From the NCBI RefSeq assembly GCF_013403975.1, contig NZ_JABFDH010000003.1, positions 434,001 through 498,000 of the forward strand: a DNA stretch of 64,000 bases. The letters run 5' to 3'. A program made the position numbers and the translations under genes. Below, in pieces: positions 37,190 to 45,620 of this stretch (positions are counted from its first letter, which is position 1; each line of letters begins with the position of its first letter). The stretch is from Winogradskyella ursingii. Lineage in GTDB: Bacteria > Bacteroidota > Bacteroidia > Flavobacteriales > Flavobacteriaceae. The notes under the pieces were generated by a model. The model was not told where the DNA came from, searched no databases, and was given only the letters and a program-made list of their open reading frames with translations.

Positions 37190-38155
37190 TTATTCAATAA
37201 TCTTGTAGTCTTCTTTTGGCGGTTCTTCTACCCTACCGAATAAACGCTCTTTCCAGTTATTCCAGCCATAAACTTTCGAAAGAATTAAAAGTATAATTGG
37301 AAACATTACAAAAACAGGAATAATAATATCCATCATCGTTGCACTAGTTGGGTCTGAGGTGTCCTTCAAAATAGAATGTGTCTGAAATGCTGTCCAGTCG
37401 GCAGTAACCAATAATGCTGTAAATAGATTGTTGGCTGCGTGAAAGCCTAAAGCTAGCTCTAAACCATCGTCCATTAGGGTCATAATGCCTAAGAATAACC
37501 CAGTTCCTATATAATATATCATGATGATATTGCCCAATTTATCAACTTCAGGATTTGCAATGTGCAACATCCCAAATACAACAGATGTTAACAATAATGG
37601 CACCCATCTGTTTTTGACAACCACACCAATGCCCTGCATTAAATAACCTCTAAATAAATATTCTTCACAACTCGTTTGTAATGGCACAAGGGCAATAGCA
37701 ATTATAGCCAAAATCAGAAATTTTTCCAGATTAAAATTCAAAACATAATTTTCTGGTGTCATAAAATAATCTACTAATACAAGTCCAGAAGATAGAATTC
37801 CCCAACTAATAAATATGACCCAAAAACGTTTCCAGTCAATTTTTTTTCGTGCTGTAGTCAATTGCGTAATGGTCATATTATGCAACCATTTGTTCACTAG
37901 AAAAATTCCCAATAGACCTACAGCAAAGGATAAGAGCATTAAAAACAAATTTAAATTTGGCTCAAGAACGGTCATAATGGCTGTCTCATCTAAAGCGAAT
38001 AAACTCATGCCTTGCTGCTGCGCTTCAAAAATTGCGGCGATTGTGAATGGTACTTGACCAATTACCACAAAAATGACTATTATAACAAATCCCACTATAT
38101 ATCTCCAACCATCGTGAAGTCCTTTATATGCCTGTTGTATGTAATCTAATTTCAT
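37190..38155 (-). CDS. CPBP-family intramembrane glutamic endopeptidase
   Basis: A 321-residue polytopic membrane protein (seven or eight hydrophobic segments). The CPBP/Abi catalytic motifs are EEYLFRGYLMQG (Glu164-Glu165 and Arg169), FGMLHIANPE and LGFHAANNLF, matching the Rce1/CPBP family. It overlaps menC by 4 bases (ATGA) and is followed by menE after 2 bases, so it is encoded in the menaquinone operon. No role of a protease in that pathway is established. Other members process or sequester peptides and modulate sigma factors. Confidence 0.87.
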   Translation of the reverse strand: MKLDYIQQAYKGLHDGWRYIVGFVIIVIFVVIGQVPFTIAAIFEAQQQGMSLFALDETAIMTVLEPNLNLFLMLLSFAVGLLGIFLVNKWLHNMTITQLTTARKKIDWKRFWVIFISWGILSSGLVLVDYFMTPENYVLNFNLEKFLILAIIAIALVPLQTSCEEYLFRGYLMQGIGVVVKNRWVPLLLTSVVFGMLHIANPEVDKLGNIIMIYYIGTGLFLGIMTLMDDGLELALGFHAANNLFTALLVTADWTAFQTHSILKDTSDPTSATMMDIIIPVFVMFPIILLILSKVYGWNNWKERLFGRVEEPPKEDYKIIE

Positions 38156-39186
38156 AAGTTAAATTTCCAATCTTTATTAATATCGTATTGCAAAGTACCA
38201 TTTTTTACAGTTAATGGCGAAGAAAAATTATTGGTAAACAAACTACCAGTGCCAAGGCCTTGTGGCATCGAATTATTGAGTGTATAAGTCCATTGTGCAA
38301 TGGCATTTAAACCAACATTACTCTCCAGCGCACTTGTAATCCACCATTTTATATTTAGTTTTTCCGCTAAATCAATCCATTGTTCGCTGCCTCGAAAACC
38401 ACCTACCAAGCTTGGTTTTAAAATGATGTAATGAGGTTGAATTAATTCTAAAACCTTCATTTTATCTTGAACTGAAAACACACCAATCAACTCTTCGTCT
38501 AATGCAATCGGTATTGGTGTAGTTTCGCACAACTTACCCATTGCCTCATATTGACCTGCCTTAATGGGCTGTTCTATGGAGTGTATATCGTATTCCGATA
38601 ATCGTTTTAATTTTTCCAGCGCATCTTCTGGGCTAAATGCCCCATTGGCATCCACTCTTAATTCTATATCGGATTTTGAAAATTGGTTTCTAATGGATTT
38701 AAGAATGTCCAGTTCCGTCTGAAAATCAATGGCACCTATTTTTAATTTTATACAATCAAATCCAGCTTCAATTTTTTCATTGATTTGCTCTCTCATATAG
38801 TTGGCGTCGCCCATCCATACCAAACCATTAATCGGTATATTATCAAACCCTTTTGTAAAAGCTGAAGGAAATAACAAAAATCTATCGTCACTATCTAATG
38901 ATTTATGTGCAGTTTCCAATCCAATTTGGATGCTTGGGAATTTAATAAGCTCAATTAATAACTCGTCTAATTTAAGATGGATATTGTCGCAAGCCCATTT
39001 GAGCTTTTCTTCAAAATCAGGTCGATCATCTACTGATAAACCTCTCAGAATTCCACATTCACCGATTCCCTTTTTACCATTTTTTTCAATAATAATGAAC
39101 CAAGTTTCCTTTGTGTTCATAACGCCACGGGATGTGCCGCTTGGACGTTTAAAATTCAGGATATATTTGTGATAAGAGGCTTTCAT
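38152..39186 (-). CDS. menC: o-Succinylbenzoate synthase MenC
   Basis: A 344-residue enolase-superfamily enzyme. The KxK motif is KLK (147-149), the metal ligands are Asp179 (RVDANGAF), Glu205 (SIEQP) and Asp230 (IALDEE), and a further catalytic Lys lies in ILKPSLVGG. These fit the muconate-lactonising/OSBS class. It dehydrates SHCHC to o-succinylbenzoate. The ATG at 39186 is used in place of a TTG four codons upstream. Confidence 0.9.
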   Translation of the reverse strand: MKASYHKYILNFKRPSGTSRGVMNTKETWFIIIEKNGKKGIGECGILRGLSVDDRPDFEEKLKWACDNIHLKLDELLIELIKFPSIQIGLETAHKSLDSDDRFLLFPSAFTKGFDNIPINGLVWMGDANYMREQINEKIEAGFDCIKLKIGAIDFQTELDILKSIRNQFSKSDIELRVDANGAFSPEDALEKLKRLSEYDIHSIEQPIKAGQYEAMGKLCETTPIPIALDEELIGVFSVQDKMKVLELIQPHYIILKPSLVGGFRGSEQWIDLAEKLNIKWWITSALESNVGLNAIAQWTYTLNNSMPQGLGTGSLFTNNFSSPLTVKNGTLQYDINKDWKFNL

Positions 39187-39244
39187 AAGTGGGATCAAAA
39201 ATACTTAAATAATTTCGTAATTTAGAAGCTGAAATTTTATCAAA

Positions 39245-40153
39245 ATGCCTGATTTCCCAAATATCATCCTTTATGCAATTCCCTTTTTTATATTGGCAAT
39301 GCTCTTAGAGTTATATGTAACAACAAAACATCAAATTAAAAGCTACGAGGGCAAGGATGCATTTTCATCTATTGCTATGGGATTAGGCAATGTAGTTTTG
39401 GGTTTTGCCAGTAAAGCCTTGGTGCTGTTGCTATTTTTTTTGGTTTACGATAATTTTAGGTTGTTTACGCTGCCAATAACTTGGTGGTCTTTTGCCTTAC
39501 TCTTTTTTGCTGATGATTTCTCATACTATTGGTTTCACAGAATTTCTCACGAGTGTAGAATATTCTGGGCCTCTCACGTTGTACATCATTCTTCACAACA
39601 TTACAATTTAAGTACGGCATTGAGACAAACATGGTCTGGTGGGTTTTACACATTTATATTTTGGTTGTGGTTGCCGTTGCTAGGCTTTCATCCTGCGATG
39701 ATTTTATTGCAAATGTCAATTAGTTTATTGTATCAATTCTGGATTCATACGGAAGCGATTGATAAAATGCCCAAATGGTTTGAAGCCATTTTCAACACAC
39801 CTTCTCACCATCGTGTTCACCATGGAAGTAACCCTATTTATTTAGATCGTAACCACGCAGGAATTCTGATTATTTGGGATAAGCTCTTTGGCACTTTTCA
39901 GCCTGAATTAAAAGAGGAAAAAGTGAAATATGGTTTGGTAAAAAATATTGAAACTTACAATCCAGTAAAAATTGCTTTTTTGGAATGGTGGAATATGGGA
40001 AAAGATGCTTTAGGTGGAAAAAAATCCTTTAAACATAGAATAAATTATTTCTTTAAACCTCCTGGTTGGAAACATGATGGCAGTGGTAAAATCAGTGATG
40101 ATTTACGTAAGGAATGGATGAATTCAGTTAGCGATGAACGATCGCAGTCTTAG
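39245..40153 (+). CDS. Sterol-desaturase-family (fatty acid hydroxylase) membrane oxygenase
   Basis: A 302-residue membrane protein with four or five hydrophobic helices and the full eight-histidine di-iron set: WFHRISHE, HVVHHSSQHYN, and HRVHHGSN followed by DRNHAG. It is a non-haem di-iron hydroxylase or desaturase acting on lipids. Substrate is unknown; many bacterial members hydroxylate fatty acids or carotenoids. It is divergent from menC with 58 bases between them and is followed 27 bases later by the SDR gene, which may be in the same transcript. Confidence 0.85.
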   Translation: MPDFPNIILYAIPFFILAMLLELYVTTKHQIKSYEGKDAFSSIAMGLGNVVLGFASKALVLLLFFLVYDNFRLFTLPITWWSFALLFFADDFSYYWFHRISHECRIFWASHVVHHSSQHYNLSTALRQTWSGGFYTFIFWLWLPLLGFHPAMILLQMSISLLYQFWIHTEAIDKMPKWFEAIFNTPSHHRVHHGSNPIYLDRNHAGILIIWDKLFGTFQPELKEEKVKYGLVKNIETYNPVKIAFLEWWNMGKDALGGKKSFKHRINYFFKPPGWKHDGSGKISDDLRKEWMNSVSDERSQS

Positions 40154-40180
40154 CAAAAAGTTTAAAGAATAGAACTAAAT

Positions 40181-40972
40181 ATGGTTTTCAAAAATAAAGT
40201 TATTTGGATTACAGGAGCTTCTAGTGGGATCGGCAAATCTCTTGCACTGCATCTATCCAATCTAGATTGCAAACTCATTTTATCATCAAGACGGGAAGCC
40301 GCTCTAAATGAGGTAAGGGATTTATGCGCTAGGCCAGAACATATAGCAGTTTTGCCTCTTGATTTAGCGGAATACCACAGTATGAAGCCTATAGCGGAAC
40401 GAGCGATTTCGTTATTTGGCACAATTGATATGTTGATTAATAACGGTGGTATCAGTCAACGGTCTTTAATAATCGATACTGATATTTCGGTAGATAAAAA
40501 ATTAATGGAAGTGGATTATCTCGGTACAGTGGCTTTAACTAAAGCCTTATTACCTCATTTTATTTCCAATCAATCTGGACATTTTGTAACCGTTACCAGT
40601 TTAATGGGAAAATTTGGTTCACCCTATCGCTCTGGTTATTGTGGCGCCAAACATGCTTTGCACGGGTTTTTTGATGTGCTGCGTATGGAACATGAAAAAG
40701 ACCAAATTAAAGTGACCATGATTTGCCCTGGATTTGTAAACACAAACATTGCTCGGAATGCTTTAACAGGTGAAGGGAATGCTCAAAATCAACAAGATGA
40801 AGCAACTGAAAAAGGCTTAGACGTAAATGTTTTTACAAAACACATGATTACGGCCATTAAAAAGGAAAAGTTAGAAGCATATATTGGTCAAGGGGAAACA
40901 AAAGGTGTTTATTTAAAAAGGTTCTTTCCTCGTTTATTGCATAAGGTGGTGATGCGAAGTCGAGTTCGCTGA
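40181..40972 (+). CDS. Short-chain dehydrogenase/reductase
   Basis: A 263-residue SDR. The dinucleotide motif TGASSGIGK (11-19), NNGG, the catalytic Ser in TSLMGK, and YCGAK with the Tyr-Lys pair (about 157-161) are present. The N-terminal HLSNLDCKLILSSRR segment favours NADPH binding through Arg-Arg. It resembles the DhrS7B type of membrane-associated reductases, whose substrates are lipids or steroids, but substrate prediction from sequence alone is unsafe. Linkage with the upstream desaturase is suggestive of lipid modification. Confidence 0.82.
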   Translation: MVFKNKVIWITGASSGIGKSLALHLSNLDCKLILSSRREAALNEVRDLCARPEHIAVLPLDLAEYHSMKPIAERAISLFGTIDMLINNGGISQRSLIIDTDISVDKKLMEVDYLGTVALTKALLPHFISNQSGHFVTVTSLMGKFGSPYRSGYCGAKHALHGFFDVLRMEHEKDQIKVTMICPGFVNTNIARNALTGEGNAQNQQDEATEKGLDVNVFTKHMITAIKKEKLEAYIGQGETKGVYLKRFFPRLLHKVVMRSRVR

Positions 40973-41083
40973 TCCTTTACAAGGATTGAACTTGGCGTAT
41001 CTTGGTTGGACTATATAATATCCAATTTTCAATTTTCAATTTAAATTGGTACTATTATTTTTAATGTTGAAGATAAAACACAA

Positions 41084-41761
41084 TCAAATCTCTACACTCT
41101 CTCCAATTTCTAACAACATTAAGTCTTTATCTTTTTCAAAGAATTTGCGTTTGGCAACTTCGTGATCTATCTCTATATAACCAAAAGTATCGTAGTGACA
41201 ACCTAACACTTTATCGCATTGTATAAAATCACTGGCTATAATGGCATCATCGATTCCCATTGTAAAATTATCTCCAATTGGTAGTATGGCTAAATCCAAT
41301 TTTGTTTGCATCGGGATTAATTTCATATCCATAGTCAACGCTGTATCACCTGCTATGTAAATATTCTTATGTTCACCCTCAATAATAAATCCTCCTGGTT
41401 GGCCACCATATTTACCATCTGGAAATGAGGATGTATGTATGGCATTGACATATTTAACCATCCCAAACTCAAAATCCCACGAACCACCATGATTCATTGG
41501 GTGTGTTTCCAAATCCATTTCTTGATAATGATTGGAGATTTCGTAATTTGTAATTATGACGGCTCCAGTTCGTTTTGCAATAGCTTCTACATCTAAAATA
41601 TGGTCCTCATGAGCATGCGTAACTAAAATATAATCTGCCTTAAGACTGTTTATATCAATGTCTTTGGCGTTGTCATTCCCAGTAATAAAAGGATCGACCA
41701 AAATATGGGCATTGTTTACTTCAATACCAAAAGCGGCATGGCCATAAAATGTAATTTTCAT
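41084..41761 (-). CDS. UPF0173-type metal-dependent hydrolase (metallo-beta-lactamase fold)
   Basis: A 225-residue protein with the zinc-binding motif THAHEDH (49-55), further His in GGSWDFEF and NAIHTSS, Asp in YIAGDTALT, and a final GCHYDTFG. The pattern fits the UlaG-like/UPF0173 hydrolases of unknown substrate. It lies 33 bases upstream of menA on the same strand and so is likely co-transcribed with menB and menA as the third cistron. Confidence 0.85.
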   Translation of the reverse strand: MKITFYGHAAFGIEVNNAHILVDPFITGNDNAKDIDINSLKADYILVTHAHEDHILDVEAIAKRTGAVIITNYEISNHYQEMDLETHPMNHGGSWDFEFGMVKYVNAIHTSSFPDGKYGGQPGGFIIEGEHKNIYIAGDTALTMDMKLIPMQTKLDLAILPIGDNFTMGIDDAIIASDFIQCDKVLGCHYDTFGYIEIDHEVAKRKFFEKDKDLMLLEIGESVEI

Positions 41762-41794
41762 ATTAAAAAATTTAAAAGTTTAACACTTATAAAA

Positions 41795-42700
41795 TTAATA
41801 TAAAATATAACCAATACCTAAAAGGAGAGAAAACAGAAATGTACTCAAAGCTAAAACCTTTAGTTGACTGTCAAAATCAGAGGCAGTCTTGGCATTTCTT
41901 ATTTTTTTTATATGAATGATTAACGGAATAAAAGATATTATGTATAGGAAATTATATGGCTCCACGTAATATAAGATTGAAAACACCACGGTAATAATCA
42001 TGGCTCCTACAATTAGAAATAGATGATATTGTTTTGCTTTTGTTAATCCTAATTTTACCGCAAGTGTTATTTTACCTACGTTGGCATCAGATTGTATATC
42101 ACGCATGTTATTGAGATTAAGGACACCGACACTTAATAAACCTAATGCAATGGCTGGTAGAACCACTACGTGGTCTAGCGTATGCACATACAATAGATAA
42201 CTACCCAAAGAACTAACTAAACCGAAAAATATAAAAACAAAAACATCTCCTAAAGCCCTATAACCGTATGGAGAATCACCCATCGTATAATTTAAGGCGG
42301 CATATATTGAAATGCCTCCAAGAAACAGAAAAAGCAACAAAAACAAAAAATTAGTTGGGCCAAAAGCTACCCAAATTAAACCCAGCGTGAGAAATATAAC
42401 AATAAGAATATTAATTTTAATTGCCTCAAACATCTCATCAGGAGTAATGATCCCACTTTGTACTGCTCGTTGTGGACCTACTCTTTCATCGTTGTCCGCA
42501 CCACTAACACTATCACCGTAATCATTGGCCAAATTTGAAAGCACTTGTAAACTGATGGTAGTTAAAATGGCAAAAATCAATACCAAAATATCAAATTTAC
42601 CATTATAAAAGGCAAAGCAAGTACCGAGTACAATTCCTGAAACAGAAAGAGGTAACGTTCTTAAGCGCATGGCAGATAGCCACGGTTTAATTTTGTTCAT
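41795..42700 (-). CDS. menA: 1,4-Dihydroxy-2-naphthoate polyprenyltransferase MenA
   Basis: A 301-residue UbiA-superfamily prenyltransferase with about nine membrane helices. The first Asp-rich motif is NDYGDSVSGAD and the second lies in NNMRDIQSD. It prenylates and decarboxylates DHNA to demethylmenaquinone in the inner membrane. Twelve bases separate it from menB upstream. Confidence 0.92.
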   Translation of the reverse strand: MNKIKPWLSAMRLRTLPLSVSGIVLGTCFAFYNGKFDILVLIFAILTTISLQVLSNLANDYGDSVSGADNDERVGPQRAVQSGIITPDEMFEAIKINILIVIFLTLGLIWVAFGPTNFLFLLLFLFLGGISIYAALNYTMGDSPYGYRALGDVFVFIFFGLVSSLGSYLLYVHTLDHVVVLPAIALGLLSVGVLNLNNMRDIQSDANVGKITLAVKLGLTKAKQYHLFLIVGAMIITVVFSILYYVEPYNFLYIISFIPLIIHIKKIRNAKTASDFDSQLKVLALSTFLFSLLLGIGYILY

Positions 42701-42712
42701 GTGTAGGTTAAA

Positions 42713-43552
42713 TTATGGAATCCATTTTTTAGGGAAGTCAGGTTTTCTCTTTTCTAAAAATGCATCCCTTCCCTCTTTTGCTTCGTCTGTCATATATGCC
42801 AATCTAGTTGCTTCACCTGCAAACACTTGTTGCCCTACCATACCGTCGTCAGTTAAATTCATGGCAAATTTTAGCATTTTAATGGATGTAGGTGATTTAG
42901 CCAATATTTCCTGAGCCCATTCAAAGGCCGTGACTTCTAGGTCTGCATGAGGAATTACGGCATTTACCATACCCATTTCATAAGCTTCCTGAGCAGAATA
43001 ATTTCGTCCTAAAAAGAAAATTTCGCGCGCTCTTTTTTGTCCTACCATTTTCGCTAAATAAGCAGAACCATAACCTCCATCAAAACTGGTGACGTCGGCA
43101 TCTGTTTGTTTAAAAATCGCATGTTCTTTACTAGCTAGTGTCAAATCACAAACCACGTGCAAACTGTGACCGCCACCAACAGCCCAACCAGGAACTACAG
43201 CAATTACAGCTTTTGGCATAAACCTAATTAAACGTTGTACCTCCAATATGTTAAGACGATGGTAGCCATCTTCTCCGACATAGCCTTGATGTCCTCTAGC
43301 TTTTTGATCACCGCCAGAACAAAAGCTCCAAATACCATCTTTGCTCGATGGACCTTCCGCACTTAATAATACAACACCAATATCTACATCTTCATTGGCA
43401 TCGTAAAATGCATCGTAAAGTTCTGAGGTAGTTTTTGGTCTAAATGCATTTCTCACATCCGGTCTGTTAAAGGCAATCCTTGCAACACCTTTACTTTTAT
43501 GATAAGTGATATCTTCATAATCCTTCACCTTGACCCATTCGGCTTTAATCAT
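42713..43552 (-). CDS. menB: 1,4-Dihydroxy-2-naphthoyl-CoA synthase MenB
   Basis: A 279-residue crotonase-superfamily enzyme. CSGGDQKARG, VVPGWAVGGGHSLHVVCD and FKQTDADVTSFDGGYGSAYLAK follow the MenB signature, with the oxyanion-hole Gly and the Asp of the TSFDGGYG motif in place. It ring-closes o-succinylbenzoyl-CoA to DHNA-CoA. It is first in a unit with menA and the MBL hydrolase. Confidence 0.94.
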   Translation of the reverse strand: MIKAEWVKVKDYEDITYHKSKGVARIAFNRPDVRNAFRPKTTSELYDAFYDANEDVDIGVVLLSAEGPSSKDGIWSFCSGGDQKARGHQGYVGEDGYHRLNILEVQRLIRFMPKAVIAVVPGWAVGGGHSLHVVCDLTLASKEHAIFKQTDADVTSFDGGYGSAYLAKMVGQKRAREIFFLGRNYSAQEAYEMGMVNAVIPHADLEVTAFEWAQEILAKSPTSIKMLKFAMNLTDDGMVGQQVFAGEATRLAYMTDEAKEGRDAFLEKRKPDFPKKWIP

Positions 43553-43571
43553 ATCTGTTTTTGTTTGAGAA

Positions 43572-43579
43572 CAAAAGTA
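43572..43579 (-). promoter_or_regulatory. -7 promoter box upstream of menB
   Basis: On the minus strand TACTTTTG (exact TAnnTTTG) ends 19 bases before the menB ATG. No clear -33 element is seen. Confidence 0.4.
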
Positions 43580-43808
43580 AAGATTTCAGTCCTTTTAAGG
43601 GTGTCTATACAATGTATTTTTTTTATGAGAATTATCATGAACAAAATTTTAAAATATGTGACTTATTCAAAAATCAAATCACAGTTTTTATACTAAATGT
43701 TCATTTTCAATATTTTGTGACCTATATTAAATATTTGTGTCTCAAAAATAGTATCTAAATAGAATACCCATCAAAATAATCATCAGCTTAACAAATTTCA
43801 CAATAAAA

Positions 43809-44237
43809 ATGAGTATTACAGAGTCTAATGTTGCACCAATAGTTATTAAACAAACTTCAACTAAAGTTGGTAACCTTTATTTTCTCAATCACCTTGTTGT
43901 AGCAGAATTTAACGAGGGTGCCCATTTGGATCTTGAATCTTTTAGAGCACCTCTAAAAGATATAATTAGACATTTTGGAAGTTTACAACCTTTTGGACTT
44001 ATAGCCAATAGGGTGAATTCGTATTCAATTTCTCTTTTGGATATGCCAGAAGTTACAGCTAGTCTACCTAATTTAGCCGCTTATGGAATTGTTACTCATA
44101 ATGAAGCTGGAAGAATGAATGCTATTATTGAAACCAAATTCTGTGAATCTACAGACTTCTGTTTTGATAATTTATATGAGGGCCTAGATACTGTATATAG
44201 AAGAGTTAAAAACAAAATCCAGATAGCCCTAAACTAA
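43809..44237 (+). CDS. Small STAS/SpoIIAA-like protein (paralogue of the gene at 24819)
   Basis: A 142-residue cytoplasmic protein with the same core motifs as the protein at 24819-25196: RVNSYS, AAYGIVTHN, RMNAIIE and FDNLYEG. An N-terminal 15-residue extension is extra. The core is alpha/beta with no catalytic residues. Its 3' end overlaps the convergent CvfB-like gene by 9 bases. Both copies are single genes between unrelated neighbours. The family is unnamed to me; a regulatory or membrane-associated role is a guess. Confidence 0.6.
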   Translation: MSITESNVAPIVIKQTSTKVGNLYFLNHLVVAEFNEGAHLDLESFRAPLKDIIRHFGSLQPFGLIANRVNSYSISLLDMPEVTASLPNLAAYGIVTHNEAGRMNAIIETKFCESTDFCFDNLYEGLDTVYRRVKNKIQIALN

Positions 44238-45059
44238 TCTGATGCCCTCATCTTCAATGGTTATTTGACGCTCTTTATAGAGTGAACCAATGGCTTTTTT
44301 AAAGCTTTTTTTGCTCATTTGAAGTATTTCCTTTATATCTTCTGGACTCGATTTATCGTGAAGTGGTAAAAATCCACCATTGTCGTGAAGTTCATTGAGA
44401 ATATGCTCGGCATTAGGTTCTATATTTCTATAACCTATTTGATTAAGTGAAATGTCTAACTTATTATCCTGACGAACTTTTTTTACAATTCCTTTTAATC
44501 GATCACCAACACTTATGTCTTTATAAATATCGTCCTGAAATACTAATCCTAAATGAGTTTTATTTACGATAACATTCATACCCAATTCCGAAGGATGAGA
44601 AACAATTATATCTACCTCTTCAAACTGTTCTACTGTTAATTCTTTATTATCTAAAAAACTATTAGTCTTGCTCGATGCGACAAGTCTTTCGGTTTCATCG
44701 TCCAAATAACAATGGACTAAATACCAACCTCCAGCTTTCATTTTAAAGGCTTGCTCTTTAAACGGGCAAAATAATTCCTTTACTAATCCCCAATCCAAAA
44801 AAGCACCAAAACTGGTCACTTGGTTACAGCGCAACATAGCAAAATCACCTTTTTTAATATAAGGTTCATCTGTGGTGGCAACTGGTCGTTCCTCATTATC
44901 TAAATAGACAAATACTTTTATTTTATCACCAATCTCAAATTCCTTTGGAACGTAACGGTTGGGTAGCAGTACTTCATTTTCGTCTCCATCTCCCAAAAAA
45001 AGACCTGGTTCAGTATCTCTTAGTATTTCGAGTGTATTATATTCACCTAAATGTATCAT
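44229..45059 (-). CDS. CvfB-type S1 RNA-binding protein
   Basis: A 276-residue protein made of several S1-like OB-fold domains (about 5-65, 65-130, 145-210 with GMNVIVNKTHLGLVF and IKKVRQDNKLDISL) and a C-terminal winged helix (about 215-275). This matches the CvfB/YitL regulators of RNA or translation. A -7 box TACCTTTG ends 4 bases before the ATG, which indicates a leaderless or nearly leaderless mRNA. Its stop region overlaps the gene at 43809. Confidence 0.88.
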   Translation of the reverse strand: MIHLGEYNTLEILRDTEPGLFLGDGDENEVLLPNRYVPKEFEIGDKIKVFVYLDNEERPVATTDEPYIKKGDFAMLRCNQVTSFGAFLDWGLVKELFCPFKEQAFKMKAGGWYLVHCYLDDETERLVASSKTNSFLDNKELTVEQFEEVDIIVSHPSELGMNVIVNKTHLGLVFQDDIYKDISVGDRLKGIVKKVRQDNKLDISLNQIGYRNIEPNAEHILNELHDNGGFLPLHDKSSPEDIKEILQMSKKSFKKAIGSLYKERQITIEDEGIRLV

Positions 45060-45063
45060 GTGG

Positions 45064-45071
45064 CAAAGGTA
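45064..45071 (-). promoter_or_regulatory. -7 promoter box immediately before the CvfB-like gene
   Basis: TACCTTTG (exact TAnnTTTG on the minus strand) is separated from the ATG at 45059 by four bases, so transcription would begin at or next to the start codon. Confidence 0.45.
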
Positions 45072-45127
45072 TTGATATTTTAATGAGAAGTTAAATAAAT
45101 TACTAGTCAGGTTTTATAGTATATCGC

Positions 45128-45168
45128 AAAAAAAAAGCGCTATCATTCCAACGGAATTATAACGCTTT
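45128..45168 (-). terminator. Terminator of the DUF2853 gene
   Basis: Read on the minus strand, AAAGCG, TTAT, AATTCC pairs with GGAATG, ATAG, CGCTTT and runs into nine T. The helix has two single-base bulges or mismatches. Confidence 0.82.
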
Positions 45169-45186
45169 AACATAATCGATCAAATT

Positions 45187-45528
45187 TTATTTATAAACTG
45201 ATTCTTTTTTAAAATGCTTCGTAAGCAAATAATACACTACCACTCTGTATTTATTTCGGTTAGACCTACCGTATTTCTCCATAACTGCATCAATTGCCTT
45301 GTCTAATTCTGCACCTTCTTTTAATCCCAATTTTTTAATTAAAAAATTATTCTTTACTGTCGCCAATTCCTTTTCGTCTGAACCAGAAACCGTAGATGAA
45401 TCTGCATTATATATGGATGGTCCAAGACCAACAGTTACTTTTGTCAATAAATCCATTTCTGGATTTACACCACATTTATCTTTTAAATCTGCCGCATACT
45501 TTGCGATTAGGTCGTCTCTTTTACTCAT
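45187..45528 (-). CDS. DUF2853 family protein
   Basis: A 113-residue helical cytoplasmic protein of the DUF2853 family. The recognisable features are MSKRDDLIAKYAADLKDK at the N-terminus and GRSNRNKYRVVVYYLL near the C-terminus. Function is unknown; structures in this family are helical bundles. It is a single gene with its own terminator. Confidence 0.8.
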   Translation of the reverse strand: MSKRDDLIAKYAADLKDKCGVNPEMDLLTKVTVGLGPSIYNADSSTVSGSDEKELATVKNNFLIKKLGLKEGAELDKAIDAVMEKYGRSNRNKYRVVVYYLLTKHFKKESVYK

Positions 45529-45620
45529 TTTTAATTTAGTTTTAGTTTTAATAATTTGCTTCCTTAAATATAAGAATTTTTCAACATATCGAAAATGAAG
45601 CGCAATTCTTAACGTTAGCT

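Noticed and set aside
41020-41075. Possible terminator CCAATTT...AAATTGG after the SDR gene
   Set aside because: The stem is short, A/T-rich and has a long loop; I do not trust it as a terminator.
43499-43758. Two short open frames in the gap before the second STAS-like gene
   Set aside because: They overlap menB and its promoter, are rich in Phe, Ile, Lys and Tyr codons from AT-rich DNA and show no protein-like pattern.
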